From contig JAFDVJ010000037.1 of the NCBI GenBank assembly GCA_018269075.1, positions 1 through 58,257 on the forward strand: DNA of 58,257 bases. Direction: 5' to 3'. Positions 43,001-50,573 of this stretch are shown here, piece after piece. Position numbers and translations under genes: made by a program. Source of the DNA: Acidobacteriota bacterium (GTDB taxonomy: Bacteria > Acidobacteriota > Blastocatellia > Pyrinomonadales > Pyrinomonadaceae). The notes below the pieces were generated by a model that was not told where the DNA came from, made no database searches, and was given only the letters and a program-made list of their open reading frames with translations. Numbering within the stretch: the first letter of the stretch is position 1; each line of letters begins with the position of its first letter.

Positions 43001-43651
43001 TCATTTGCTTTCCGGCGCGCGCGCCAGACCGTGGATGATCAGCTCGAAATGCGTCTGAAAGAGCGATTCGATGTCGAGTTTGGCACCGCCGTGCGGTTCG
43101 AGCGAATGTTTCCAGAGAATCGAAAAGATCGCCGGCGCGATGATGCATTTGACCGCGTCGTCGACGTTGACCGCGCGAAATTCGCCGCGCTCGATGCCGC
43201 GCCTCAGCACGCCGCCGATCAGCCGGAAGCCGCGCTCGATCACCTCTTCGAGATAAAACCGGCTGATCTCCGGAAAATTGCCGCCCTCGGCGAGGATCAG
43301 CTTCGGCACCGCGCCGACGCGCGTTTTGAGAAAGATCCGCGCCCAGAAGGAAAACATCTCCCGCAGAATCTCGGCCGACGAATGCTCGCCGTCGGCGGCG
43401 ATCGCCTCGACGCGCGCGATGTTCCGGACGACCTCTTCGCGGACGACCGATTTGAAGATCTCTTCCTTGCTCTGAAAATACAGATAGAGCGTGCCCTTCG
43501 TGACGCCCGCGCGCCGGGCGATCTCGTCGAGCCGCGTCGCCGCGAAGCCGCTCTCGGCGAAACAGTCGAGCGCCGCCTTGCGGATCTCGTCCGGCCGCGC
43601 CTCCTTGCGCCGCTGCCACCGCGGATCGGATTCCTTTTCTTTGGGTTTCAT
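43001..43651 (-). CDS. TetR/AcrR family transcriptional regulator
   Basis: A 216-residue regulator. Helix-turn-helix at about 20-70: IRKAALDCFAESGFAATRLD, then EIARRAGVTKGTLYLYFQSK. The ligand domain has FWARIFLKTRVGAVPKLILA, typical of the TetR C-terminal group with AcrR-like regulators. First gene of the efflux operon (20 bp before the HlyD gene), so it probably represses its own operon until the exported compound binds. Confidence 0.94.
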   Translation of the reverse strand: MKPKEKESDPRWQRRKEARPDEIRKAALDCFAESGFAATRLDEIARRAGVTKGTLYLYFQSKEEIFKSVVREEVVRNIARVEAIAADGEHSSAEILREMFSFWARIFLKTRVGAVPKLILAEGGNFPEISRFYLEEVIERGFRLIGGVLRRGIERGEFRAVNVDDAVKCIIAPAIFSILWKHSLEPHGGAKLDIESLFQTHFELIIHGLARAPESK

Positions 43652-43670
43652 AGTGACTGACGGTTATTGG

Positions 43671-43796
43671 TCTTGAGTCTTGAGTCTTGAGTCTTGAGTC
43701 TTTTGCAGAAGGCGAAACGCTTCGCCGGAAACCGAATCCGCCGGCGCGGGTCGATGGCTTTAGACTCAAGACTCAGGACTCGGGACTCAAGACTTA
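43671..43796. repeat. Inverted pair of GACTCAA heptamer arrays
   Basis: Left array 43671-43702 (TTGAGTC units, about 4.5 copies), right array 43762-43796 (GACTCAA units, about 5 copies, two degenerate), around about 60 bp. Lies in the divergent region between tetR and pgi. Confidence 0.93.
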
Positions 43797-43906
43797 AATA
43801 ACTAACCGGAGAGTAAGTTATTTTCGCGCGCGCGTCAAACATCCGGGCGACAGAATTCTTAATTTATTAACCCGCGGCGGCTTATTTTTTCGGAAAGCCG
43901 GCCGAT

Positions 43907-43915
43907 TGTGATAAT
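43907..43915 (+). promoter_or_regulatory. Candidate extended -10 promoter of pgi
   Basis: TGTGATAAT (extended -10, TG-N-GATAAT) ends 17 bp before the pgi ATG, giving a leader of about 10 nt. No good -35 or ribosome site was seen. Weak evidence. Confidence 0.35.
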
Positions 43916-43932
43916 CTGAAACTTCAAAAATT

Positions 43933-45651
43933 ATGCTGAATTCATTATCTTATTCACTGCCCGAAAAATTGGAGACGGCCTTTCGCGCGGCGCTCGGCGA
44001 ATGGCAAAAGGAAGAAAAGATCGCCCGCGTCTGGCGCAAGGACGCCGGCGTCTGGAGCGGCACGGACGAAGCGAAATGGCTCGGCTGGCTCGATTCGGTC
44101 GCCGCCGAAGCGGACAAAGCCGGCGAATATCAGGCCTTCGCCGCCGACATTACAGCCGCCGGCTTCACCGATGTTTTATTGATGGGCATGGGCGGCTCGT
44201 CGCTCTGCCCGGAAGTGCTTTCGATCACCTTCGGCAAGACGAATTTTCACGTCCTCGATTCGACCGTGCCGGCGCAGATCAAGACGCTCGAAGCGCGGCT
44301 CGATCTCGAAAAGACGCTCTTTATCGTCGCCTCGAAATCCGGCTCGACGCTCGAACCGAACACGTTCAAACAATATTTCTTCGAACGTCTCGCGGAAAAG
44401 GTCGGCCGCGAAAACGCCGGGCGTCAGTTCGTCGCGATCACCGATCCCGGCTCGAAGATGCAGAAGGTCGCCGAAGCCGACGGTTTTCGCCGGATCTTTT
44501 TCGGCAACCCGGAAATCGGCGGCCGTTTCTCGGCGCTCTCGCCGTTCGGGATGACCGCCGCGGCCGCGATGGGCCTCGACGTCGGGGATTTTCTCGACCG
44601 CGCGGCCGAAATGGTCAGGGCCTGCCGGCGCGAAGACCCGAACGTCAACCCGGGCGCGCTGCTCGGCCTGATCCTCGGCGTCTGCCAGACGAACGGCGTC
44701 GACAAGCTGACGATCTTCACCGCGCCCGAAATCTACGATCTCGGCGCGTGGCTCGAACAGCTGATCGCCGAATCGACCGGCAAGGAAGGCGTTTCGATCA
44801 TCCCCGTCGACCGCGAACCGGCGCTCGCCGCCGATAATTACGGCGACGACCGCATTTTCGTTTATCTCGGTCTCGAAGGCGCGGACGACGAAGGACTGGA
44901 AGAAAAGATCGACGTCCTCGCCGTCAATCATCACCCGGTCGTCAAGATCAGGCTCGCGGACAAAGAAAATCTCGGCCAGGAATTTTTCCGCTGGGAATTC
45001 GCGACCGCCGTCGCCGGTTCGGTGATGCGGATCAACCCGTTCAACCAGCCGGACGTCGAAGCGGCCAAGATCGAGGCGCGCAAGCTGACCGAGGAATACG
45101 AGGAAAAGGGCGAATTGCCCGACGAGACGCCGTTCTACGAATCGGACGAGGGCATTAAACTCTTTACGAGCGACGAATACGCGGCTTCGCTCGAGCGCGG
45201 CGTCGAGGGCGAAAAATCATTGAAGAAATATCTCGCCGCGCATCTCGCGCATATTCAGGAAGACGATTATTTCGCGCTGCTCGCCTACGTCGAGATGAAC
45301 GCGGAAACCGAGGCGCTGCTCCAAAAGATCCGCGCCGGGGTGCTCGAAAAGACTTTCGCCGCGACCTGTCTCGGTTTCGGCCCGCGTTTCCTGCATTCGA
45401 CCGGCCAGGCCTATAAAGGCGGCGCGAACAACGGCGTCTTCCTGCAGATCACGTCCGACGACGCCGAGGATTTCCCGGTTCCCGGCCAGAAATACACGTT
45501 CGGCGTCGTCAAGGCGGCGCAGGCGCGCGGCGATTTTCAGGTTCTGCTCGACCGCGAACGGCGCGCGCTGCGCGTCCATCTCGGCGCAGACGTCGCGGCC
45601 GGCCTCAAACGGCTCGCGCTGCTCGTCGGCAGTAAATTGTTATTCGATTAG
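43933..45651 (+). CDS. pgi: Glucose-6-phosphate isomerase
   Basis: A 572-residue phosphoglucose isomerase (glucose 6-phosphate to fructose 6-phosphate). Two SIS domains: LLMGMGGSSLCPEVLSITFG, then IVASKSGSTLEPNTFKQYFF and GGRFSALSPFGMTAAAAMGL. C-terminal motifs RFLHSTGQAYKGGANNGVFL and KYTFGVVKAAQARGDFQVLL. The sequence style is that of the isomerase half of fused transaldolase/isomerase proteins, but no transaldolase domain is fused and none is upstream. Links to the inositol-phosphate synthase through the same substrate. Confidence 0.94.
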   Translation: MLNSLSYSLPEKLETAFRAALGEWQKEEKIARVWRKDAGVWSGTDEAKWLGWLDSVAAEADKAGEYQAFAADITAAGFTDVLLMGMGGSSLCPEVLSITFGKTNFHVLDSTVPAQIKTLEARLDLEKTLFIVASKSGSTLEPNTFKQYFFERLAEKVGRENAGRQFVAITDPGSKMQKVAEADGFRRIFFGNPEIGGRFSALSPFGMTAAAAMGLDVGDFLDRAAEMVRACRREDPNVNPGALLGLILGVCQTNGVDKLTIFTAPEIYDLGAWLEQLIAESTGKEGVSIIPVDREPALAADNYGDDRIFVYLGLEGADDEGLEEKIDVLAVNHHPVVKIRLADKENLGQEFFRWEFATAVAGSVMRINPFNQPDVEAAKIEARKLTEEYEEKGELPDETPFYESDEGIKLFTSDEYAASLERGVEGEKSLKKYLAAHLAHIQEDDYFALLAYVEMNAETEALLQKIRAGVLEKTFAATCLGFGPRFLHSTGQAYKGGANNGVFLQITSDDAEDFPVPGQKYTFGVVKAAQARGDFQVLLDRERRALRVHLGADVAAGLKRLALLVGSKLLFD

Positions 45652-45673
45652 ACCGAGAGGGATCGAGTGTTTG

Positions 45674-45835
45674 GTTTAACGCGAAGACGCGAAGGCGCGG
45701 AGGCGCAAAGGTTTTTATAATTTTTTCGACGAACGGCGGTTCGATTGCCTTAAAAACAATCGACCGGACGATCGAAAAAACCTGAAAAATCTTTGCGCCT
45801 CCGCGCCTTCGCGCCTTCGCGTCTTCGCGTTAAAA
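45674..45835. repeat. Inverted pair of CGCGAAGA octamer repeats
   Basis: Left arm 45674-45715 (TTTAACGCGAAGACGCGAAG...), right arm 45788-45835 (CTTTGCGCCTCCGCG... GCGTTAAA), flanking about 70 bp. Lies between the convergent pgi and radical SAM genes, where it could act as a hairpin terminator. Confidence 0.92.
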
Positions 45836-45856
45836 ATATCCTGCCGCGTCCGCTCG

Positions 45857-47821
45857 TCAAACCCCGACGGCTTCGCGTTTTTCTTCTTCTTCCTCGACGA
45901 GATACGGCGTGACGGCCGGTTTGTCGAGATCTTCGGCGAGGACCTTCGCGATCACCGGCAGACTCAAACTGCGCGTTTTGCCGATGCCCGGAACTTCCTT
46001 GCCTTTGGCGTAAACCGCGTGGCGGCCGTATTCCTTGTACCATTCGGAAAGGCTCGCCGTTTTGTGCATCTCTTCGATGATCTGCCGCCAGCCGACGCCG
46101 GTGTTGTAGGCGCAAAAACTGATCTCGCCCTCCTGCGTGCCGTACGGGATGACGCACATTTCCGTCCGGCGGAAATCGTAGGTGAAAAGGTCCTGGAACC
46201 ACATGCCCTCGACGCAGAGCACGCGCCAGACGTCGTCGTCCGATTTCGTCTGCATCCGGTCGTTGCGGTCGGAATTGGAGGTCGCCGACGACGGCTTGAA
46301 GAGATTGAGGATCTGCGAGATCGGGAATCCCTCGGGCGCGCGGCCCGCGTCGTAGTTGCGCATAATCGCCATCGCGAGCTGCGCCATCGTCAGCTTTTTG
46401 CCGCGCGCCGTATCGGTGATCGCGGCGACGTCCTTCATAAACTGCTCGTAGTTAAAGAATTCGAACAGCGACTTCATCGAGCCGGTCTTTTTGTTGACGA
46501 CGACGAGCGTAAAGATCCCGCAGTTCGGATGGCAGTTGCACGACGACCAGCCCCACGGCGCGTCGGCGCCCTGCAGCATATCCATCACCGAGGTAAAGGC
46601 CGAATACGACGAAAGCGGAAACCAGTCGCGCAAAGGTTCGAGCGCGACGCGGTCGTCGAGCTGATCCTTTAGATCGTGCGTCATCCCGGCGAGCGTATAT
46701 CTCTGCTGCTTGCGGTCTTCGTCGGAAACGTCCTCGTCGCGGCCGGTAAACGAGACCGGCTGGAAGGCGATCGTCTGGACTTTGTCGATGTTGTCGGCGG
46801 CGAACTTGACGATCTCGCCGATCGCGTCGTTGTTGATCGTGTTGACGATCGTCGTCACGAGCGTGACCTTGATGCCGACCGACGCGAGGTTCTCGATCGC
46901 TTTCAGTTTGACGTCGAAGAGATTGCCGACGCCGCGGTGCTTGTTCTTTTCCTCGGAAACGCCGTCGAACTGCAGATATACGCCGTGCTGGCCGGCTTCT
47001 TTCGCCTGTTTGCAGAACTCGATGTCCTCGGCGTAGCGGATGCCGTTGGTCGCGGCCAAAATCCGGTAAAACCCGACCTTCTTGGCGTAGGCGACGGCGT
47101 CGAGAAAATACGGCGAGAGCGTCGGTTCGCCGCCCGAGAATAAAATGATGATCTGGCGTTTCGGCTTGAAGCTGACGGCGCGGTCGAGGATCGCCTTCGT
47201 GTCCTCGAACGTCGGTTCGTGGACGTAGCCGACCTGATTGGCGTCCATAAAGCAGGGGTTGCACATCATATTGCAGCGGTTCGTCAGATCGACGGTGAGA
47301 ACCGCGCCGCGGCCGTATTTGATGTCGGACGTGCCGTGCTTATGGATATGCTCGTCCTCGGCCGAGCGGAAATCGCGGCCGAAAAACAGCGATTCGATCC
47401 GCTCCAGAAATTTCGCATCGGTCGCGAGAACGTCCTCGAAATCGCCGTGCGTCGGGCAGGTTTTGCGCATCAGGACCTGTCCGTTTTCCTCGACGATCTG
47501 CGCCTTGATCTCGCCGGGATGCGAATTCATCAGGATTTCGAGCGGAATTTCCCCGCCGGTGACGCCCTCGCGGACCTGTTTGACGCAGGTCGGGCAAAGC
47601 GAGTCGGTTTCGCGCGGGAAACCGAGCGGCGGCGCCGTCCGTTCGTATGATTTTAAAAGCGGTTCGGCCGCCCACGCCGGCTGGATCGACTTGCCTTCGG
47701 GCAGCGCCTTGTTGACCGTCTGAAAAACCTTCCACCCGATATCGGCGAGCTTCGAAACGGCCTTCGAACCCGTTTTCTTATCGCCGCTGCCTTCGCCCCG
47801 TCTGAAATTATCGCTAAACAT
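45857..47821 (-). CDS. Radical SAM protein, tetraether-lipid-synthase (Tes/Mss)-like
   Basis: A 654-residue radical SAM enzyme. Radical SAM cluster: Cys183-x3-Cys187-x2-Cys190 in LTNRCNMMCNPCF; SAM motif SGGEPT at 229-234. Upstream lies a rubredoxin-like group (Cys76-x2-Cys79 in SLCPTC, and Cys122 in KTCPTHGDF); downstream Cys428, Cys430 and Cys434 in SSCNCHPNCGIFTLVVV suggest more iron-sulfur clusters. This layout follows the archaeal tetraether synthase family. Acidobacteria make membrane-spanning iso-diabolic acid, so a role in joining lipid tails is plausible. The specific reaction is inference. Lone gene. Confidence 0.85.
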   Translation of the reverse strand: MFSDNFRRGEGSGDKKTGSKAVSKLADIGWKVFQTVNKALPEGKSIQPAWAAEPLLKSYERTAPPLGFPRETDSLCPTCVKQVREGVTGGEIPLEILMNSHPGEIKAQIVEENGQVLMRKTCPTHGDFEDVLATDAKFLERIESLFFGRDFRSAEDEHIHKHGTSDIKYGRGAVLTVDLTNRCNMMCNPCFMDANQVGYVHEPTFEDTKAILDRAVSFKPKRQIIILFSGGEPTLSPYFLDAVAYAKKVGFYRILAATNGIRYAEDIEFCKQAKEAGQHGVYLQFDGVSEEKNKHRGVGNLFDVKLKAIENLASVGIKVTLVTTIVNTINNDAIGEIVKFAADNIDKVQTIAFQPVSFTGRDEDVSDEDRKQQRYTLAGMTHDLKDQLDDRVALEPLRDWFPLSSYSAFTSVMDMLQGADAPWGWSSCNCHPNCGIFTLVVVNKKTGSMKSLFEFFNYEQFMKDVAAITDTARGKKLTMAQLAMAIMRNYDAGRAPEGFPISQILNLFKPSSATSNSDRNDRMQTKSDDDVWRVLCVEGMWFQDLFTYDFRRTEMCVIPYGTQEGEISFCAYNTGVGWRQIIEEMHKTASLSEWYKEYGRHAVYAKGKEVPGIGKTRSLSLPVIAKVLAEDLDKPAVTPYLVEEEEEKREAVGV

Positions 47822-48000
47822 ATTTTTATAAAAGCCCCTGTTTGATGCTGTAAACTTAGTAGAAGCCTATCAAATTGTGAAAAATTTTCCAAGTTAAACA
47901 CGTTTTTCGTGTGCGAAGCGATGAACGAACGTCGAACGGAGGAAACCGATTCGATCAAAATCGCCCCTCAATTTACAACCGATCGGCCCCTAATTTTCAA

Positions 48001-48052
48001 TCAACCGTCCGGCAATCTCGATCAACCATCCGGCAATCTCGATCAACCGTCC
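48001..48052. repeat. 21-bp tandem repeat
   Basis: Two and a half copies of TCAACCGTCCGGCAATCTCG-A (21 bp), leading into the CCCGGCAGGGAC palindromes. Confidence 0.85.
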
Positions 48053-48250
48053 CGGCAGGGACATCGGTCAATAGCCCACCGATTGATCGGTGGGAAACGA
48101 TCGCGATACAGATTTCCGTGTCCCGTCAGGGACACCCGAAAATTTTGATTAATGAAAGGCTTTACCGGCGTCCCTGCCGGGACGCGATGACGAAGATCCG
48201 GTTGCCCACCGATCAATCGGTGGGCAATTGACAAGCGTCCCTGCCGGGAC
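48043..48250. repeat. Palindromic repeats: CGTCCCTGCCGGGACG and CCCACCGATN2ATCGGTGGG
   Basis: CGTCCCTGCCGGGACG appears at about 48170-48185 and 48235-48250, related forms at 48050 and 48118; CCCACCGAT/ATCGGTGGG palindromes at 48076-48095 and 48207-48225. Dense REP-like cluster without coding signs. Confidence 0.85.
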
Positions 48251-48303
48251 GGAAAACGATTTCGGATTGCGGATTGCGGATTTCGGATTTCGGATCGATG
48301 ATC

Positions 48304-48492
48304 GGCGGCGGCGATATTCGAATTCCCGCTTGCGGATCGATGATCCGCGTTCGGGATATTTGAATTCCCGCTTGCGGATCTTTAATTCGCGTTCGGGATA
48401 TTTGAATTCCCGAGCGCGGATCTTTAATTCCCGAGCGCGGATCTTTAATTCCCGAGCGCGGATCTTTAATTCGCGGGCGGGAATTCAAATAT
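48304..48492. repeat. 21-bp tandem repeat, about nine copies
   Basis: Units alternate between CCCGAGCGCGGATCTTTAAT-T and CGCGTTCGGGATATTTGAAT-T types, all 21 bp; three central units (48409-48471) are identical. Reading frames through it have no start or ribosome site of their own. Confidence 0.92.
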
Positions 48493-48604
48493 CCCGAGCG
48501 GCGGAAATCGATTCCCGGCGCTCCGATCGACGCGCGCGGCGGGCGGTTTTCGATTCGAAGATTCGGAAATCGATTTCCGACGTTCGGGAATTCGAAAACC
48601 GGAC

Positions 48605-48699
48605 CTTCGGAATAGATGAGAGATAATAGATGAAAGATGATAGATGGAAAGCCGAAAAATCTATCATCTTTCATCTATTATCTCTCATCTATTCCGAAG
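48605..48699. repeat. Perfect 41-bp inverted repeat with 13-nt loop
   Basis: Arms 48605-48645 (CTTCGGAATAGATGAGAGAT...) and 48659-48699 are exact reverse complements over 41 bp. The arms contain GATGAGA/GATGAAA heptamer-like units. It would form a strong hairpin or cruciform. A related shorter version is at 55881-55975. The gap 47822-48950 holds repeats only; no gene seen. Confidence 0.95.
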
Positions 48700-48950
48700 T
48701 CCAAACCGTTCGATCAAGGCGATTTTCGGGGGCGGATCGAAGATCGAAAATCGAACTTCGAAGCCCGGCCGGCGCGTTTTTTTCGGCGCTCGAAAAAAAA
48801 TTTTATTTTCGACGGATTTTTTTTCGAAATTAAGGCAAATAATTTTTTTTCTTTTCGTCAAATATTAGCGGCTTACTTTTGTTTGATTTCCAAAAAAAAG
48901 GGAAAGCCGTGCGTTAAACAGTTAAGTACAGAAAACAGGAGAATAAATTT

Positions 48951-49322
48951 ATGAGCAAACCCCAGAGATTAAAGGGTAAAACGTTACAGGAAGACATCGA
49001 CGCCTTCGCGGCGTTTCAGGCGGTCAGGGATTACCGGCCGAACAATTCGGAATTCGAAACGGCGGCCGTCAACGCGGCCCACGCGGCGATGATCGCCAGA
49101 CAGACCGACGAGGTTCAGAAAAACGCGGCCGCCGCCGCCGCCGCCGACGCGGCCGAAGCCGCCGAGCACGCTTTTCATCAAATGATCCTCGGCGTCAAGG
49201 ACCAGATCAAGTCGCAGTTCGGCGCGAGCTCGGACGAATACGCGTCGCTCGGTCTGAAAAAGAAGGACGAGTACCGGCCCGGCGGCCGGCGCGCGGCCGC
49301 GAAAACCGAAACTCCCATTTAA
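48951..49322 (+). CDS. Small helical hypothetical protein, 123 aa
   Basis: Family not named. Ribosome site AGGAG about 9 nt before the ATG. Layout: KGKTLQEDIDAFAAFQAVRD and YRPNNSEFETAAVNAAHAAM, then an Ala-rich helix (KNAAAAAAADAAEAAEHAFH) and LGVKDQIKSQFGASSDEYAS followed by a basic Lys/Arg tail. No signal peptide. I recall similar short proteins (LKPKTLEED..., ILGAKDQV..QFG) in several phyla without known function. It has its own strong terminator. Confidence 0.85.
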   Translation: MSKPQRLKGKTLQEDIDAFAAFQAVRDYRPNNSEFETAAVNAAHAAMIARQTDEVQKNAAAAAAADAAEAAEHAFHQMILGVKDQIKSQFGASSDEYASLGLKKKDEYRPGGRRAAAKTETPI

Positions 49323-49350
49323 AAACCTGTTTCTGTATTAAACACGGAAA

Positions 49351-49396
49351 AGCCGTCCGTTTCGTTTGGCGAAACGGACGGCCTTTTTGTTTTTCC
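49351..49396 (+). terminator. Rho-independent terminator after the 123-aa gene
   Basis: GCCGTCCGTTTCG (49352-49364), short loop, CGAAACGGACGGC (49370-49382), then CTTTTTGTTTTT. Perfect 13-bp stem and T run, 30 bp after the stop codon. Confidence 0.92.
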
Positions 49397-49399
49397 CCC

Positions 49400-49554
49400 A
49401 ATTGGAGCGCGGGCATCCTGCCCGCCCGTTCGTTGAGCGTCAGCGCCAACGAACGCCGCGCCGCGCGTTGAAAAGCCGCTTTTTTATCGCGAACAGGCGG
49501 CGCGTTCGGCGCTTCGCGCGACCGCGCGGCGGGCAGGATGCCCGCGCTCCAATT
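49400..49554. repeat. REP/MITE-like hairpin with 26-bp ends
   Basis: Ends AATTGGAGCGCGGGCATCCT... (49400-49425) and ...AGGATGCCCGCGCTCCAATT (49529-49554) are perfect 26-bp inverted repeats around about 100 bp. It lies between the terminator and the stop of HDOD gene 1. Same family as 32432-32570. Confidence 0.92.
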
Positions 49555-49559
49555 CGGGT

Positions 49560-50444
49560 TCAGTGATAAAACATCGAGAGGACTTCGGCGAGCGAGTCCT
49601 GAATGTTGGCCCACGCTTCGGTGATCTGGTCGGTTTCGAGCCGCAGTAAGCGAACCGATTCCGAGAAGGCGAGCGCTTCGACCTCTTCGAGCCGGACGCC
49701 GTAGCCGTTGACGTTGGCGATCAGATCGGCGACGTTGACGATGTGCGTGACGACCGACGAGCCGGTCGTCTTTTCCGGCTGGTGGTGATACAGGATGACG
49801 TTGCAGACGATCTCCGGCAGATCCCATTTATACGAGATATACGCGCCGACCTCGGCGTGCGTCAGGCCGAAGGTGATCTCCTCGGCCCGGAGCAGCTCGC
49901 GCTCGGACGGTTCGGCGATGATCCCGTTGTAGTATTCGGTTTCGGCCTTGAGGAGCAGGATCTTGCCGATGTCGTGGAGAATTCCGCAGAGAAAGGCTTC
50001 TTCGGTGCCGCGCAGACCGAGCAGCCGGCCGACCTCGCGGGCGAGCAGACCGACGACGATCGAATGTTCCCAGAGAATGCGGCCGTAAATGCTCGAGACG
50101 ATCTCCTTGGCGAAGCTGTCGGCCATCGCGCCGAGCATCACGATGTCGTAAACCGATTTGCGGCCGAGCGCCTCGATCGCCTGCTGGATCGAGTTGGCCG
50201 TGTTGCGGCGCGCGTAGAGGCTCGAATTCGCCATCTTCAACAGCCGCGTCGTCAAGACCGGATCGAAACCGACGGCGTCGGCGATCTTGCGGGTCGGACA
50301 GTTGTCGTCGCGGAGCAGTTCCGGAATCTTCATATTCGTCCGGCTGAGCGTCGGAATCCGCGTGCGGATCAGTTCCTCGACATCGAGCGGCCGTATCGGC
50401 GGCACATACTCGGCGGTCGCGATCTCGGATTCGGTTTCAAGCAT
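49560..50444 (-). CDS. HDOD domain protein 1 of a five-gene array
   Basis: A 294-residue protein. HDOD region about 20-120 (VGFDPVLTTRLLKMANSSLY) and HD-type part about 120-245. All metal ligands of a catalytic HD domain are present: His127 (WEHS), His157-Asp158 (LHDIGKILLL), His196 (LTHAEVG), His220-His221 (LYHHQP) and Asp240 (VNVAD). The GYP loop of HD-GYP enzymes is absent. HDOD proteins are mostly signalling scaffolds; intact residues leave phosphodiesterase activity open. Last gene of the array on the minus strand. Confidence 0.93.
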   Translation of the reverse strand: MLETESEIATAEYVPPIRPLDVEELIRTRIPTLSRTNMKIPELLRDDNCPTRKIADAVGFDPVLTTRLLKMANSSLYARRNTANSIQQAIEALGRKSVYDIVMLGAMADSFAKEIVSSIYGRILWEHSIVVGLLAREVGRLLGLRGTEEAFLCGILHDIGKILLLKAETEYYNGIIAEPSERELLRAEEITFGLTHAEVGAYISYKWDLPEIVCNVILYHHQPEKTTGSSVVTHIVNVADLIANVNGYGVRLEEVEALAFSESVRLLRLETDQITEAWANIQDSLAEVLSMFYH

Positions 50445-50533
50445 AATTTTCAGTCAACCCCTTTTACAATTTCTAAAACACCGGCTCATCCTTTGCGGAT
50501 TCGCCGGCCACCATCAGCGCCCGGATCCTCACC

Positions 50534-50573
50534 AATCCGAAATCCGAAATCCGAAATCCGAAATCCGAAATCA
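50534..50573. repeat. ATTTCGG heptamer repeat overlapping a stop codon
   Basis: Five copies of CCGAAAT between HDOD genes 1 and 2; on the minus strand the array starts within the TGA stop of HDOD 2 (TGATTTCGG). Confidence 0.95.

Noticed and set aside
48228..48674. Repetitive frames (SRSGYLNSR / DPRSGIK types) on both strands
   Set aside because: Products of the second 21-bp array; no ribosome site or gene-like codon use.
49207..49827. 206-codon minus-strand frame across 49207-49827
   Set aside because: It spans the terminator, the hairpin element and antisense of real genes; its RAGRMPAL-type piece comes from the repeat.
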